A stretch of 64,000 nt of DNA from Kitasatospora acidiphila (GCF_006636205.1 NZ_VIGB01000003.1:3214501-3278500); one strand, 5' to 3'; shown: positions 1 to 9,323, counted from the first letter of the stretch. Translations and numbers: made by a program. Notes: generated by a model not told the origin, from the letters alone.

Positions 1-1018
1 GGCTGCGGGGGACCTGGTAGCCGCCGGCCGGCTCCGGGTAGCCGGCGCCGTAGCCGGCCGCGTACGGGTCGGCGTGCTCGGGCTGCTGGTAGCCGTACTG
101 GCCGTGGCCGTAGGCCGCCGCGGCGGGGTCGTAGGCGCCGCCGTACGGATCCTGGTACTCCCCGCCCGGGTAGCCGGCCACGGCCGGCTGCTGGGCCGGA
201 TAGCCGCCCTGCTCGGCGCTCTGCGGCCACCCGCCCTCGGTGGCGCCCTGCTGCCCCGGCCAGGCCGCGGCGGCCGGCGGCTGCTCCGGCTCGCGGTACC
301 AGGGCCGCTCCTCTTCGCCGTCCCCGGCGAAGCCGGCGGCCACCGCCTCGGCCCGGTCCTTCTGCTCCTGCGCCTCGTCGGCGAGGGCGAGGTAGGCGGC
401 GAGCTCGTCGATCGGCTTCTTGCCGAGCAGCTTGTCGCGGCCCCGGCCGACCGCCTCCAGGGTGCCGCTGAGCACCGTCTGCAGGGTGGCCAGCTTGGCG
501 TCGACGTACTCGTCGACCTCCGGGCTGGGGCTGGTGTGCGGCTGGAACTCCTCGCCGTCCTCGGCCTCGTAGCCGCCCGCGCCGCGCAGCTTGTCGCGGC
601 CGCGGCCGACCGCGCCGAGCGTCTTGGTGAGCACCACCTCGAAGTTGGCCAGCTTCGAGTCGACGTAGTCGTCGGCCTCCTGGCGCTTGACCGCGACCTC
701 CTCGCGGGCCTCGGCCAGGATCGTGTCGGCCTCGGCCTGGGCCCGGCGGACCACCTCGGTGTCGGAGATCAGCGAGCCGCGCTCGGCGTGCGCGCCCTGG
801 ATGATCCGCTCGGCCTCCCCGCGGGCGTCGGCCACCATCTGCTCGTGGTCCGCCATCACGGACTGCGCCTGCGCGAGCTCGGCGGGCAGCCCCTCGCGCA
901 GCTCGCGCAGCAGTGCGACCAGCTCGGCCCGGTTCACCACACAGGACGCCGACATGGGCATCGACCTGGCGCTCTCGACCACGCCGATGATCTCGTCGAC
1001 TCTGTTCTGCACGTCCAC
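1..1018 (-). CDS. DivIVA-like coiled-coil cell division initiation protein (3' end outside window)
   Basis: The reading frame opens with GTG at 1018, preceded by GGAAG five bases upstream, and runs off the left edge (about 339 codons visible). The N-terminal 160 residues are Glu/Ala/Arg-rich and heptad-like. They hold two related segments, each containing VGRGRDKL, preceded by DDYVDSKLANFEVVL in one and DEYVDAKLATLQTVL in the other. The visible C-terminal part is Gly/Tyr/Gln/Pro-rich and looks disordered. Streptomycetes carry a gene of this kind, annotated cell division initiation protein or DivIVA-like, next to coaD. Cytoplasmic scaffold or polar-growth role is inferred from the coiled coil only; no catalytic motif is seen. 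Confidence 0.75.
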   Translation of the reverse strand, partial: MDVQNRVDEIIGVVESARSMPMSASCVVNRAELVALLRELREGLPAELAQAQSVMADHEQMVADARGEAERIIQGAHAERGSLISDTEVVRRAQAEADTILAEAREEVAVKRQEADDYVDSKLANFEVVLTKTLGAVGRGRDKLRGAGGYEAEDGEEFQPHTSPSPEVDEYVDAKLATLQTVLSGTLEAVGRGRDKLLGKKPIDELAAYLALADEAQEQKDRAEAVAAGFAGDGEEERPWYREPEQPPAAAAWPGQQGATEGGWPQSAEQGGYPAQQPAVAGYPGGEYQDPYGGAYDPAAAAYGHGQYGYQQPEHADPYAAGYGAGYPEPAGGYQVPRS

Positions 1019-1046
1019 GGGGCTTCCGTCTTTCCGTGAGTACCGC

Positions 1047-1085
1047 GGGGCGGGGATACCGACTGTACGTCAGAATCCCCGCCCC
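1047..1085 (-). terminator. Hairpin between coaD and the DivIVA-like gene
   Basis: GGGGCGGGGAT (1047-1057) pairs perfectly with ATCCCCGCCCC (1075-1085) around a 17-base loop. It sits just after the coaD stop codon in the coaD direction. There is no clear T-run, so strength as an intrinsic terminator is uncertain. Confidence 0.5.
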
Positions 1086-1089
1086 CTCC

Positions 1090-1581
1090 TCACTGCGCGG
1101 CGGCCCGCTCGGCGATGCGGTCCACCAGGCGGCGGTGCACCGTGGGGGGGATCAGGTGCGAGACGTCCCGCCCGTAGCCGGCGACCTCCTTGACCAGGGT
1201 CGACGAGAGGAAGCTGTAGGTCGGCGAGGTGGGCATGAACAGGGTGTCCACGCCGGTCAGGCCGCGGTTCATCTGCGCCATCTGCAGCTCGAAGTCGAAG
1301 TCGCTGACCGCGCGCAGGCCCCTGACGATGGCGGGGATGTCGCGCTCCAGGCAGAAGTCCACCAGCAGGCCCTGGTGCGACTCGGCCTTGACGTTGCCGT
1401 ACGCCGCGCAGGTCTCCTCGATCATCTCGATCCGCTCCTCGACGCTGAACAGCCCCCGCTTGTTCGGGTTGATCAGCACCGCGACGTACACCTCGTCGTA
1501 GAGCTTGGAGGCCCGTTCGATGATGTCGAGGTGCCCGTTGGTGATCGGGTCGAAGGACCCCGGACAGACGGCGCGGCGCAT
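1090..1581 (-). CDS. coaD: Pantetheine-phosphate adenylyltransferase
   Basis: CoaD transfers AMP from ATP to 4'-phosphopantetheine to give dephospho-CoA, the fourth step of CoA synthesis, in the cytoplasm. The protein is 163 aa, the usual family length. The nucleotidyltransferase signature SFDPITNGHLDII lies near residues 9-21 with the (T/H)xGH active site. The ATP/substrate loop RGLRAVSDFDFELQMAQMN and the C-terminal YSFLSSTLVKEVA are both present. The start is ATG at 1581. It follows rsmD by 59 bases on the same strand, the standard actinobacterial rsmD-coaD pair. Confidence 0.97.
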   Translation of the reverse strand: MRRAVCPGSFDPITNGHLDIIERASKLYDEVYVAVLINPNKRGLFSVEERIEMIEETCAAYGNVKAESHQGLLVDFCLERDIPAIVRGLRAVSDFDFELQMAQMNRGLTGVDTLFMPTSPTYSFLSSTLVKEVAGYGRDVSHLIPPTVHRRLVDRIAERAAAQ

Positions 1582-1640
1582 TTCGGTGGTGTCCCTTTCG
1601 GCAGGTCGCTGGTCGCTGCGGAGCTCGGCGGGGGCGGGCC

Positions 1641-2204
1641 TCAGACGGCCTGTCCGTACCAGAGCGTGCCCTCGCCGTAGCGGCGGGAGCGGAGCGCGTC
1701 GAATCCCCCGGGCCAGGCGAACTCGCCGCCCCGGGTGCTGCGTTCCACGGTGACGAGTGCGTCGTCCGTGATCCAGCCCCCAGCCCGTAGTGTGATCAGC
1801 ATCTCGCGCACCTCGGCGTCGGTCACCGCGTACGGCGGGTCCAGGAAGACCAGGTCGAACGGGGTCTGCGGCGCCGGGCCGGCCACCACCCGCTCGGCCC
1901 GCTCGGCCCGCACCTCGGCGCCGGGCAGGCCGACCGTCTTCACATTGGCCCGGACCACCCGGGCCGCCGCCGCGTCCGCCTCCACCAGCAGCACCTGCGC
2001 GGCGCCCCGGGAGAGCGCCTCCAGGCCGACCGCGCCGGAGCCGGCGTACAGGTCGAGCAGCCGGGCCCCGGTCAGGGTGCCGCGCAGCGACTCCAGGGTG
2101 GAGAACATCGCCTCACGGGCCTTGTCGGAAGTCGGCCGGGTGCCCCGGCCGGGCGGGACGGCCAGCCGGCGGCCGCCGGCCGCCCCGGCGATGACGCGGG
2201 TCAT
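1641..2204 (-). CDS. rsmD: 16S rRNA (guanine(966)-N(2))-methyltransferase
   Basis: RsmD methylates G966 of 16S rRNA with SAM during 30S assembly. The 187-aa product opens MTRVIAGAAGGRRLAVPPG. It carries the SAM-binding LLDLYAGSGAVGLEALSRGA motif around residues 50-70 and the N6/N2-methyltransferase motif FLDPPYA near residue 128. I chose ATG at 2204, which has GAAGGA five bases upstream, over ATG at 2210, whose Shine-Dalgarno would abut the codon. The open frame extends far upstream, but that extension overlaps the preceding gene and has no family similarity. Confidence 0.95.
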   Translation of the reverse strand: MTRVIAGAAGGRRLAVPPGRGTRPTSDKAREAMFSTLESLRGTLTGARLLDLYAGSGAVGLEALSRGAAQVLLVEADAAAARVVRANVKTVGLPGAEVRAERAERVVAGPAPQTPFDLVFLDPPYAVTDAEVREMLITLRAGGWITDDALVTVERSTRGGEFAWPGGFDALRSRRYGEGTLWYGQAV

Positions 2205-2275
2205 ACCCATCCTTCGTGCGATCGGTCTCGGGTACGACCACGCTATACGGGGCGACCGGCGGCCCGGGCGACGGG

Positions 2276-2785
2276 TTACTCCTGCGGGGTTGCGCCGAGC
2301 AGGGCCGGCGAGGCGTACCGCGACCAGGACAGGCAGCCGTCCGGGGGGCAGTACTCGGGGCGGCGCGGGTCGTGGCCGAGCTCGCGCAGCTTGGTGCGGA
2401 CGGAGTCGGGCGTGCGGCCGAAGCGGGCGGCGATCCGGGCGATGGTCTCGCCCTCGTGGAACCGCCGGGTCAGCTCCTCCTCGTGCTGCGGCACCCAGGG
2501 GGCGCCGTGGCCGGGGTAGAGCTCGCGCAGCACATCGCGGTCGGGGATCGGCTCGGAGACGTCGGCCACGATCGCCAGTGCGCGCAGCGCCCGGTTGAGG
2601 GCGATCCGCAGGTTGGCGACGTCCTCCACCGGGAGGCGCAGCCGACCGCTGGCCAGCGGGGTGGCCGCGGCCCCCTCGCGCCAGCCGGTCAGGGTGAGGG
2701 TGACCTCGCGGTCGTCGTCGCTGGCCAGTTCGACCCGGAAGACCTTGTCGCCCAGCGGAAGCTCGTTGAGATGACGGAATGCCAT
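2276..2785 (-). CDS. Conserved hypothetical protein with C-terminal helix-turn-helix
   Basis: This is a 169-aa soluble protein. I chose ATG at 2785 because GGGGG lies seven bases upstream; the frame extends about 27 codons further but those residues are not convincing. Residues 1-90 form a beta-rich segment beginning MAFRHLNELPLGDKVFRV. Residues of about 100-145 look like a small helix-turn-helix: EEELTRRFHEGETIARIAARF followed by GRTPDSVRTKLRELGHDP. The C-terminus has a Cys pair (PEYCPPDGC). DNA binding is inferred from the helix pattern only. It lies between recG and rsmD on the same strand and I do not recognise a named family. Confidence 0.7.
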   Translation of the reverse strand: MAFRHLNELPLGDKVFRVELASDDDREVTLTLTGWREGAAATPLASGRLRLPVEDVANLRIALNRALRALAIVADVSEPIPDRDVLRELYPGHGAPWVPQHEEELTRRFHEGETIARIAARFGRTPDSVRTKLRELGHDPRRPEYCPPDGCLSWSRYASPALLGATPQE

Positions 2786-2899
2786 GTGAGAACCCCCAAG
2801 TGTCGCGCCAGGAACGCATGTTGGCTGCGTCCTGAACACCTTCATTCTCCCTCGGGGCACTGACAATCCGGCCTGCCCGGCCTGCCGCGAAGGGCCCGG

Positions 2900-5122
2900 T
2901 CAGCCCTTCTCCAGATAGGCCGCGCGGTCCTCGTCCAACAGCCCGGCCAGCTCGGCGCGCAGATCCTGATGGTCCGTCAACTCCGGGTCGGCGGCGACCA
3001 GTCGGGCCGCCTCCTCACGGGCCGCGGCGATCACCTCCTCGTCGTCCAGCACCGAGAGCACCTTGAGCGAGGAGCGCACGCCGGACTGGGCCTGGCCCAG
3101 CACATCGCCCTCGCGGCGCTGCTCCAGGTCGATCCGGGAGAGCTCGAACCCGTCCAGGGTGCCGGCCACCGCGTCCAGCCGGGCCCGCGCGGCGGAGCCG
3201 GCCGGCATCTCGCTGACCAGCAGGCACAGGCCCGGCGCGCTGCCCCGGCCCACCCGGCCGCGCAGCTGGTGCAGCTGGGAGACCCCGAACCGGTCGGCGT
3301 CCATGATCACCATCGCGGTGGAGTTGGGCACGTTGACGCCCACCTCGATCACCGTGGTGGCGACCAGCACGTCGACCTGGCCGGCCGCGAACCGGCGCAT
3401 CACGTCGTCCTTCAGCTCCGGGGCGAGGCGGCCGTGCAGGATCTCCAGCCGCAGCCCGGCCAGCGGGCCCTTGGCCAGCATCTCGGCGGTCTCCACCACT
3501 GAGAGCGGCGGACGCCGCTCGTCACTGCCCGCGCCGGTGTCCTCGCCCGTCAACTCCTCCAGGTCCTCGGGGGCCTTGCGCTTCTTCTTCGCCGCCTTGG
3601 GGTCGTCCTCCTCGTCGCCGATCCGCGGGCAGACCACATAGGCCTGGTGGCCCTTGGCCACCTCCTCGCGGACCCGCTCCCAGGCCCGGGCGAGGAAGTT
3701 GGGCTTCTCCAGGGCCGGCACCACATGGCTGGAGATCGGCGAACGGCCGGCCGGCAGCTGGTCCAGCACCGAGGTCTCCAGGTCACCGAAGACCGTCATC
3801 GCGACCGTGCGCGGGATCGGGGTGGCGGTCATCACCAGCAGGTGCGGCGGCTGGCCGCCCTTGGCGCGCAGCGCGTCCCGCTGCTCCACGCCGAACCGGT
3901 GCTGCTCGTCCACCACCACCAGGCCGAGGTCCTGGAACTGCACCTTGTCCTCGATCAGGGCATGGGTGCCGATGGTGATCCCGGCGTTGCCGCAGGCCAT
4001 GTCGGAGAGCATCCTGCGGCGGGCCGGCATGCCCATCGATCCGGTCAGCAGCGCCACCTTGGTGCCGATCTCCGCCCCGCCGAGCATCCCCGCCTCGGCC
4101 AACTCCCCCATCATCTCCACGATCGAGCGGTGGTGCTGCTGGGCCAGCACCTCGGTGGGCGCCAGCAGCACCGCCTGCCCGCCGGCGTCCACCACGGCGA
4201 GCATCGCGCGCAGCGCCACCAGCGTCTTCCCCGAACCGACCTCGCCCTGCAGCAGCCGGTGCATCGGGTGCTCGGAGGCCAGGTCGGCGAAGATCTCCTG
4301 GCCGACCGCCTGCTGGCCCGCGGTCAGGGTGAACGGCAGCTTGGCGTCGAAGGCCTCCAGCAGGCCGCCGGTGCGCACCGGGCGGGGCTTGGCCGGCAGT
4401 GCCCCGGCGGCGGCCCGGCGCTGGGCCAGCGCGATCTGCAGCACGAAGGCCTCGTCCCACCGCAGCCGGTCCTTGGCCCGCTCCAACTCGCCCCGGCTGC
4501 GCGGGCGGTGGATCAGCTCCAGGGCCTCGGGCAGCCCGATCAGGCCGCGGTCGGCGCGCAGTTCGGCGGGCAGCGGTTCGCCGACCTCGTCGAGCCGGGT
4601 GTCCAGGGCCAGTTCGACCGCCTTGGCCAGCTTCCAGCTGGGCAGTTGGGCGCTGGCCGGGTAGACCGGGATCAGCCGGCCGGCGAACTGCTTCGCGGTG
4701 CTGGAATCGGCCTCCTCGTCGAGGAGCTGGTAGTCCGGCGAGGCCAGCTGCCTGGTCCGGTTGAACAGCCCGACCTTGCCCGCGAACAGGCCCTGGGCGC
4801 CCGGCCGCAGCTCCTTCTGCCGCCAGCCCTGGTTGAAGAAGACCAGGGTGAGCTTGCTGCGCCCGTCGGTGACGATCACTTCGAGGCGGTCGCCCTTGCG
4901 GCCGCGGAACGGGATCAGCGTCACCTTCTCGATCCGGGCCAGCACGGTGACGTGCTCGTCCACCTGGAGGTCGTCCAGGCTGGTCAGCTCGCCGCGCTCG
5001 GCGTACCGGCGCGGGTAGTGGTGCAGCAGGTCGCCGACCGTGCGCAGCTTGAGGCTGTCGGCGAGCACCTTCGCGGTGCGGTCGCCGACCAGCTTGGTCA
5101 GGGGTTCGTCGAGAGCGGCCAT
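2900..5122 (-). CDS. recG: ATP-dependent DNA helicase RecG
   Basis: RecG is a monomeric branch-migration helicase that reverses stalled forks and processes Holliday-like junctions. The 740-aa protein has an N-terminal wedge/OB region (about residues 60-165) and two RecA-like lobes. Walker A is LLQGEVGSGKT near residue 290. The DExH motif appears as VVVDEQHRFG, motif III as MTATPIPRT, and motif VI as QLRGRVGRGS. A charged insert of roughly 45 residues (Lys/Glu/Asp) lies between the lobes. ATG at 5122 has AGGG four bases upstream; GTG at 5125 would be too close to it. The DAK2-kinase gene ends 41 bases upstream on the same strand. Confidence 0.97.
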   Translation of the reverse strand: MAALDEPLTKLVGDRTAKVLADSLKLRTVGDLLHHYPRRYAERGELTSLDDLQVDEHVTVLARIEKVTLIPFRGRKGDRLEVIVTDGRSKLTLVFFNQGWRQKELRPGAQGLFAGKVGLFNRTRQLASPDYQLLDEEADSSTAKQFAGRLIPVYPASAQLPSWKLAKAVELALDTRLDEVGEPLPAELRADRGLIGLPEALELIHRPRSRGELERAKDRLRWDEAFVLQIALAQRRAAAGALPAKPRPVRTGGLLEAFDAKLPFTLTAGQQAVGQEIFADLASEHPMHRLLQGEVGSGKTLVALRAMLAVVDAGGQAVLLAPTEVLAQQHHRSIVEMMGELAEAGMLGGAEIGTKVALLTGSMGMPARRRMLSDMACGNAGITIGTHALIEDKVQFQDLGLVVVDEQHRFGVEQRDALRAKGGQPPHLLVMTATPIPRTVAMTVFGDLETSVLDQLPAGRSPISSHVVPALEKPNFLARAWERVREEVAKGHQAYVVCPRIGDEEDDPKAAKKKRKAPEDLEELTGEDTGAGSDERRPPLSVVETAEMLAKGPLAGLRLEILHGRLAPELKDDVMRRFAAGQVDVLVATTVIEVGVNVPNSTAMVIMDADRFGVSQLHQLRGRVGRGSAPGLCLLVSEMPAGSAARARLDAVAGTLDGFELSRIDLEQRREGDVLGQAQSGVRSSLKVLSVLDDEEVIAAAREEAARLVAADPELTDHQDLRAELAGLLDEDRAAYLEKG

Positions 5123-5163
5123 CACGCCCTATGGAACACCACGGAACGGACAGCCGGGCGGCA

Positions 5164-6786
5164 CTACTCGACCCCGATGAGCAGCGGCGCGCACTCCGGG
5201 CCGCCCTCGAAGACCGACACGTCGACCTCCGGGCGCTGCCGCCGGGCGTGCGCCACCAGCCGGTCGGCCAGCCCCTGCGGGGCGCCGTCGCCGAGCACCA
5301 GGGTGACCAGCTCGCCGCCGGCCGCCAGCATCCGGCTCAGCACCTCGGCGCCGGTCTCGGCGATCCCGGTGCCGATCACCGCCACGTCCCCGTCGATCAG
5401 GCCGAGCACGTCGCCGGCCTGGCAGACCCCGGCCATCGTCCAGGACTGCCCCTCGGCGATCGCCAGCTCGGCGTAGCGGGTGGCGCCGGCCGCGGAGGTC
5501 ATCGCCACCACGTCCTCGTCGAACCGGCGGCCGGCCTCGTGCACCGCGAGCGCGGCCAGGCCCTGCACCGGCGAGCGGGTCGGCAGCACCGCGATCCGCA
5601 GGCCCTCCTCGCGCAGCTGATCGGCGGCGGCGCCGGCGCCGGCCCGCAGCTCCGGGTCGTTGAGCAGCAGGATCACCTCGCGGGCCGCGCAGCGGCGGAC
5701 CGCCTCGACCAGCTCGCTGCTGGACGGCGGGGCGTCCGGGTCGGCGGGCAGCACCGCGGCGCCGGCCGAGCGGCACAGCTCGGCCAGGCCGGCCCCGGTC
5801 ACCACGCTGAGCACCGCGCGCTCGGCGGCGGGCTCGGCGGCCGCCCCGCCGCGGGCCCCGGCGCGGGCCGCGGCCTCGGCGAAGTGGGTGATCCGGATCC
5901 GGTGCGGGCGGCCCGCCTCGACGCCTGCCTCCACCGCGGCGCCGGCGTCGTCCACGTGGACGTGCACGTTCCACAGCCCGTCGCCGCCGCCGACCACCAG
6001 CGAGTCGCCGAGCCCGGCCAGCCGGGCCCGCAGCCGGGGCAGCGTCTCGTCCGGCGCGTCCAGCAGGTAGATCACCTCGAAGGCGGGGTGGCCGGGCAGC
6101 CGCTCGGGCTCGCCACAGGGAGCATGAGTGGGCGGCAGGTCCTCGCCGAGCGCCACCGGGCCCATCGGCTGCTGGCCGGCCACCGCGTCGGCCAGCGCGC
6201 CCAGCACCGCCACCAGGCCCCGGCCGCCGGCGTCCACCACCCCGGCCCGGGCCAGCACCGAGAGCTGCTCGGGGGTGCGCAGCAGGGCGTCGCGGGCGCT
6301 GCGGTGGGCGGCGCCGGCCACCTCGGCCAGCGGGCCCCGGGTGCGGGCGGCGTCCTGGGCGGCCTGGCCCGCGACGGTCAGCAGGGTGCCCTCGACCGGC
6401 TCGGAGACCGCCTGGTAGGCGGCCTCGGCGCCACGGACCAGGGCGTCGCGCAGCGCCTGCGGGCCGCCGCCGTCCGCCGCCAGCACCTCGGCCACCCCGC
6501 GCAGCAGCTGGGCCATGATCACCCCGGAGTTGCCCCGGGCGCCGATCAGCGCGCCGTCGGCCATCGCCCGCGCCGCCTGGCCCAGCGCGGGGGCCGCGGC
6601 GCCGTCGAAGCAGTGCTCCACGGCGGCGGTGGCGGACTCCACGGTCAGGTACAGGTTGGTCCCGGTGTCCCCGTCCGGTACCGGGTACACGTTCAGCGCG
6701 TCGATCTCCTCGCGGGCCTGGCCGAGGGCGGAGAGCGCGAGGCGGCACCAGGTGCGGACGGCGGGGGCGTCGAGCGTGTCCAGCAC
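5164..6786 (-). CDS. DAK2 (dihydroxyacetone/fatty-acid kinase type) domain protein, FakA-like
   Basis: The 540-aa protein has the N-terminal DAK2 nucleotide-binding domain (residues about 8-200) with the Mg/ATP signature NVYPVPDGDTGTN and a later GARGNSGVIMAQ glycine-rich segment. A long C-terminal domain follows, ending in the MLAAGGELVTLVLGDGAP region typical of FakA-like proteins. FakA phosphorylates fatty acids held by FakB/DegV partners; no DegV gene is visible in this window. Order recG, this gene, divergent rpmB is conserved in actinobacteria. The substrate is inferred from the family and not shown by the sequence. Confidence 0.85.
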   Translation of the reverse strand: MLDTLDAPAVRTWCRLALSALGQAREEIDALNVYPVPDGDTGTNLYLTVESATAAVEHCFDGAAAPALGQAARAMADGALIGARGNSGVIMAQLLRGVAEVLAADGGGPQALRDALVRGAEAAYQAVSEPVEGTLLTVAGQAAQDAARTRGPLAEVAGAAHRSARDALLRTPEQLSVLARAGVVDAGGRGLVAVLGALADAVAGQQPMGPVALGEDLPPTHAPCGEPERLPGHPAFEVIYLLDAPDETLPRLRARLAGLGDSLVVGGGDGLWNVHVHVDDAGAAVEAGVEAGRPHRIRITHFAEAAARAGARGGAAAEPAAERAVLSVVTGAGLAELCRSAGAAVLPADPDAPPSSSELVEAVRRCAAREVILLLNDPELRAGAGAAADQLREEGLRIAVLPTRSPVQGLAALAVHEAGRRFDEDVVAMTSAAGATRYAELAIAEGQSWTMAGVCQAGDVLGLIDGDVAVIGTGIAETGAEVLSRMLAAGGELVTLVLGDGAPQGLADRLVAHARRQRPEVDVSVFEGGPECAPLLIGVE

Positions 6787-6918
6787 CGGGGCTCCTCGGG
6801 TGAACGGGACGGGAATCGGGGGTGGGCCTTTTGGGCAGGTTATCCAGGCCTGGGCAGGTTATCGCCGGTGGTGGCCCCGGTCCGCTGCGGGAGTGATCAA
6901 GCGACCGGCCATGGTAGT

Positions 6919-6948
6919 TTCGTGGAGGCGGAGCAGTCGTTGTATGCT
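6919..6948 (+). promoter_or_regulatory. Possible rpmB promoter in the 285-bp divergent gap
   Basis: A TATGCT hexamer lies at 6943-6948 with TTCGTG 18 bases upstream. A second candidate, TTGACC at 6983-6988 with AGTGGT after 17 bases, lies closer to the gene. The gap also has to hold the promoter of the leftward DAK2-recG operon. Neither assignment is strong. Confidence 0.3.
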
Positions 6949-7071
6949 GCTCCGGTTGCCTGGAACAAGCCGGGCTGCCCCCTTGACCCGATCAGGTCCA
7001 CGCAGAGTGGTCCGGGTGGATCAGCCGGGGTTTTCGAACGTAATTGATTCTGAAGTCTTGGAGTGACTCCT

Positions 7072-7257
7072 GTGGCTGCCAACTGCGACGTCTGCGGCAA
7101 GGGGCCGGGCTTCGGCAACAACATCTCCCACTCGCACCGCCGTACCCGCCGTCGTTGGAACCCCAACATCCAGACGGTGCGCGCTGTGATCGGGCGTACG
7201 CCGAAGCGGCTCAACGTGTGCACCTCGTGCATCAAGGCCGGTAAGGTCTCGCGCTGA
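7072..7257 (+). CDS. rpmB: 50S ribosomal protein L28, zinc-ribbon (C+) form
   Basis: The 61-aa product is a basic L28 protein of the large ribosomal subunit. It keeps both CxxC pairs (CDVC near the N-terminus and CTSC near the C-terminus), so it is the zinc-binding paralogue. It also has the conserved [17 protein letters not shown] core. The start is GTG at 7072 with GGAG eight bases upstream; the in-frame GTG at 7063 overlaps that Shine-Dalgarno. It is monocistronic, followed within 30 bases by a strong terminator. In streptomycetes zinc-free L28 paralogues elsewhere replace this form under Zur control; that is family knowledge. Confidence 0.96.
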   Translation: MAANCDVCGKGPGFGNNISHSHRRTRRRWNPNIQTVRAVIGRTPKRLNVCTSCIKAGKVSR

Positions 7258-7286
7258 CGCGCAGACCGGTACGCCGGTCCTCTTTC

Positions 7287-7330
7287 AGCAGGCCGGTCCA
7301 TCCTCGCGGATGGGCCGGCCTGCTGCTTTT
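7287..7330 (+). terminator. rpmB intrinsic terminator
   Basis: AGCAGGCCGGTCCATCC (7287-7303) pairs with GGATGGGCCGGCCTGCT (7308-7324) around a 4-base loop, with one mismatch or wobble. The stem is followed by CTGCTTTT. It lies 30 bases past the rpmB stop. Confidence 0.85.
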
Positions 7331-7416
7331 CCCGGAAATGCCGGCCGGTGCCGGAGCCCGGCCGGCCAGTGACGCATCCTGGCCGGTGCCGGGTCCCGGC
7401 TAGTGACGGGTCCCGG

Positions 7417-8217
7417 CTAGTGACGGGTCCGCCACCCGTGGTCGACCGGGCCGATCCCGGCGCCGAGCGCGAAGCCGCCGCGGATCGCACCGGTGACGTA
7501 CTCCTTGGCCGCCGCCACCGCCTCCGGCATCGGGCTGCCCTTGGCGAGCTCGGCGGCGATCGCGCTGGCCAGCGTGCAGCCGGTGCCGTGGGTGTGCCGG
7601 TTGTCGTACCGCGGCGACCGGAACCAGTACTCCTCGCCGTCCCGGCCGGCCAGCAGGTCGGCGGCCTCCCCCGGCAGGTGCCCGCCCTTGACCAGCACCC
7701 AGCGCGGGCCGTGCGCCAGCAGGGCGTCGGCGGCCGGGCGCATCTCGCCCTCCTCCAGCACCGTGATGCCGGTGAGCTGCGCCACCTCGTGCAGGTTGGG
7801 GGTGGCCAGGGTGGCGTGCGGCAGCAGCCGGTCCCGGACGGTGGCCACCGCCTCGGCGGCCAGCAGCGGATCGCCGTGCTTGGAGACGCCGACCGGGTCC
7901 ACCACGACCGGGGCGGGGCAGTCGGCGAGCAGCTCGGCGACCGTCTCCACCAGCGTCACCGAGGCCAGCATCCCGGTCTTGACGGCCTGCACCCCGATGT
8001 CGTCCACCACACTGCGGTACTGCGCCCGCACCGCCTCGGCGGGCAGCTCCCAGTAGCCCTGGACGCCGAGCGAGTTCTGCGCGGTGACGGCGGTGAGCAC
8101 GCTCATCCCGTGCACGCCGAGGGCCAGCATGGTCTTCAGGTCGGCCTGGATGCCGGCGCCGCCGCCCGAGTCGGAGCCGGCGATGGTGAGGACCCGTGGG
8201 GGTGCGGAAACGGCCAT
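7417..8217 (-). CDS. thiD: Bifunctional hydroxymethylpyrimidine kinase/phosphomethylpyrimidine kinase
   Basis: ThiD phosphorylates HMP and then HMP-P to HMP-PP for thiamine synthesis. The 266-aa ribokinase-fold protein has the N-terminal signature [20 protein letters not shown], the substrate segment [16 protein letters not shown], and the C-terminal anion-hole motif [18 protein letters not shown]. The start is ATG at 8217. It is followed by other thiamine and sugar-kinase genes on the same strand (pfkA 61 bases upstream, then thiL), suggesting a thiL-pfkA-thiD transcription unit. Confidence 0.96.
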   Translation of the reverse strand: MAVSAPPRVLTIAGSDSGGGAGIQADLKTMLALGVHGMSVLTAVTAQNSLGVQGYWELPAEAVRAQYRSVVDDIGVQAVKTGMLASVTLVETVAELLADCPAPVVVDPVGVSKHGDPLLAAEAVATVRDRLLPHATLATPNLHEVAQLTGITVLEEGEMRPAADALLAHGPRWVLVKGGHLPGEAADLLAGRDGEEYWFRSPRYDNRHTHGTGCTLASAIAAELAKGSPMPEAVAAAKEYVTGAIRGGFALGAGIGPVDHGWRTRH

Positions 8218-8278
8218 GCCCCTAATCTAGCCGCGCCCCGCGAGCTGCCCGGACCGGCCCGACGCCTCGGGACCCGGC

Positions 8279-9304
8279 TCAGAGCACCGACTCGCACTCC
8301 GCCCACAGCTCGGGCGGCACGGTCTTCAGCCGGGTGATCGCCTCCTCCACCGGCACCAGCTTGATCTCGGTGTTGCGCAGCGCGGTGAAGTGGCCGAACA
8401 GGCCCTGGTGGACGGCCTCCACGGCGTGCCAGCCGAACCGGGTGGCCAGCACCCGGTCCCGGGCCGTGGGGGTGCCGCCGCGCTGGGTGTGGCCGAGGAT
8501 CACCGGGCGGGCCTCCTTGCCGAGCAGGTCCTCCAGCTCGTCGGCCAGCCGGGTGCCGATGCCGCCGAAGGTGCGGTGCCCGAACTGGTCGACCCCGCCG
8601 TGGTCGAAGAGCATGGTGCCGGGCACCGGGACGGCGCCCTCGGCCACCGCGACGATGGCGAACTTCTTGCCGCGGGCGAACCGCTCCTCGATCATCCGGG
8701 CCACCGTCTCGATGTCGAACGGCTTCTCCGGGATCAGGATGCCGTGCGCGCCGCCGGCGATGCCGGCGGTCAACGCGATCCAGCCGGTGTGCCGGCCCAT
8801 CAGCTCGACCACCAGCACCCGCTGGTGGGATTCGGCGGTGGTCTTCAGCCGGTCGATCGCCTCGGTGGCGACGTGCACCGCGGTGTCGAAGCCGAAGGTG
8901 GCGTCGGTGGCGTCGATGTCGTTGTCGATGGTCTTGGGCACCCCGACCACGGGCAGCCCGGCGTCGCTGAACTTCCGGGCGGCGGCCAGGGTGCCCTCGC
9001 CGCCGATGGCGATCAGCGCGTCGATGCCCAGGTCGGCGGCCAGCTGATGGGCGTGCGCCACCGCCCAGTCGATCTTCTCCCGGTGCACCCGGGCGGAACC
9101 GAGGATGGTGCCCCCCAGGGTGAGCAGACCGGTGACGTCGTCGTGCCCGACCACCCGGGCGCGGCCCTCGATCAGGCCGCGGAACCCGTCCTCGATGCCC
9201 AGGATCTCGTCACCGTGCACATCGAGACCCCGGTGCACCACCGATCGGATCACCGCGTTCAGCCCGGGACAGTCACCACCGCTGGTAAGGACACCGATAC
9301 GCAT
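8279..9304 (-). CDS. pfkA: 6-phosphofructokinase (group III, predicted ATP-dependent)
   Basis: The enzyme makes fructose 1,6-bisphosphate from fructose 6-phosphate in glycolysis. The 341-aa product opens MRIGVLTSGGDCPGLNAVIR (ATP loop). The substrate motifs PKTIDNDI and MELMGRHTGW-like VELMGRHTGWIA are present. The phosphate-donor site reads GGEGTLAAA; Gly rather than Asp at the second position of that site is the residue associated with ATP use, while PPi enzymes carry Asp there. The start is ATG at 9304. It lies between thiL and thiD on the same strand, an unusual partner for thiamine kinases. Confidence 0.95.
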   Translation of the reverse strand: MRIGVLTSGGDCPGLNAVIRSVVHRGLDVHGDEILGIEDGFRGLIEGRARVVGHDDVTGLLTLGGTILGSARVHREKIDWAVAHAHQLAADLGIDALIAIGGEGTLAAARKFSDAGLPVVGVPKTIDNDIDATDATFGFDTAVHVATEAIDRLKTTAESHQRVLVVELMGRHTGWIALTAGIAGGAHGILIPEKPFDIETVARMIEERFARGKKFAIVAVAEGAVPVPGTMLFDHGGVDQFGHRTFGGIGTRLADELEDLLGKEARPVILGHTQRGGTPTARDRVLATRFGWHAVEAVHQGLFGHFTALRNTEIKLVPVEEAITRLKTVPPELWAECESVL

Positions 9305-9323
9305 GGTGGCCAGGTTAGCCAGC

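Noticed and set aside
74..1039. 321-codon rightward frame at the left edge
   Set aside because: Antisense to the DivIVA-like gene, whose start, Shine-Dalgarno and coiled-coil repeats are convincing.
3647..5476. Long rightward frame opposite recG
   Set aside because: Shadow of recG; no ribosome-binding site and a composition typical of antisense frames in high-GC DNA.
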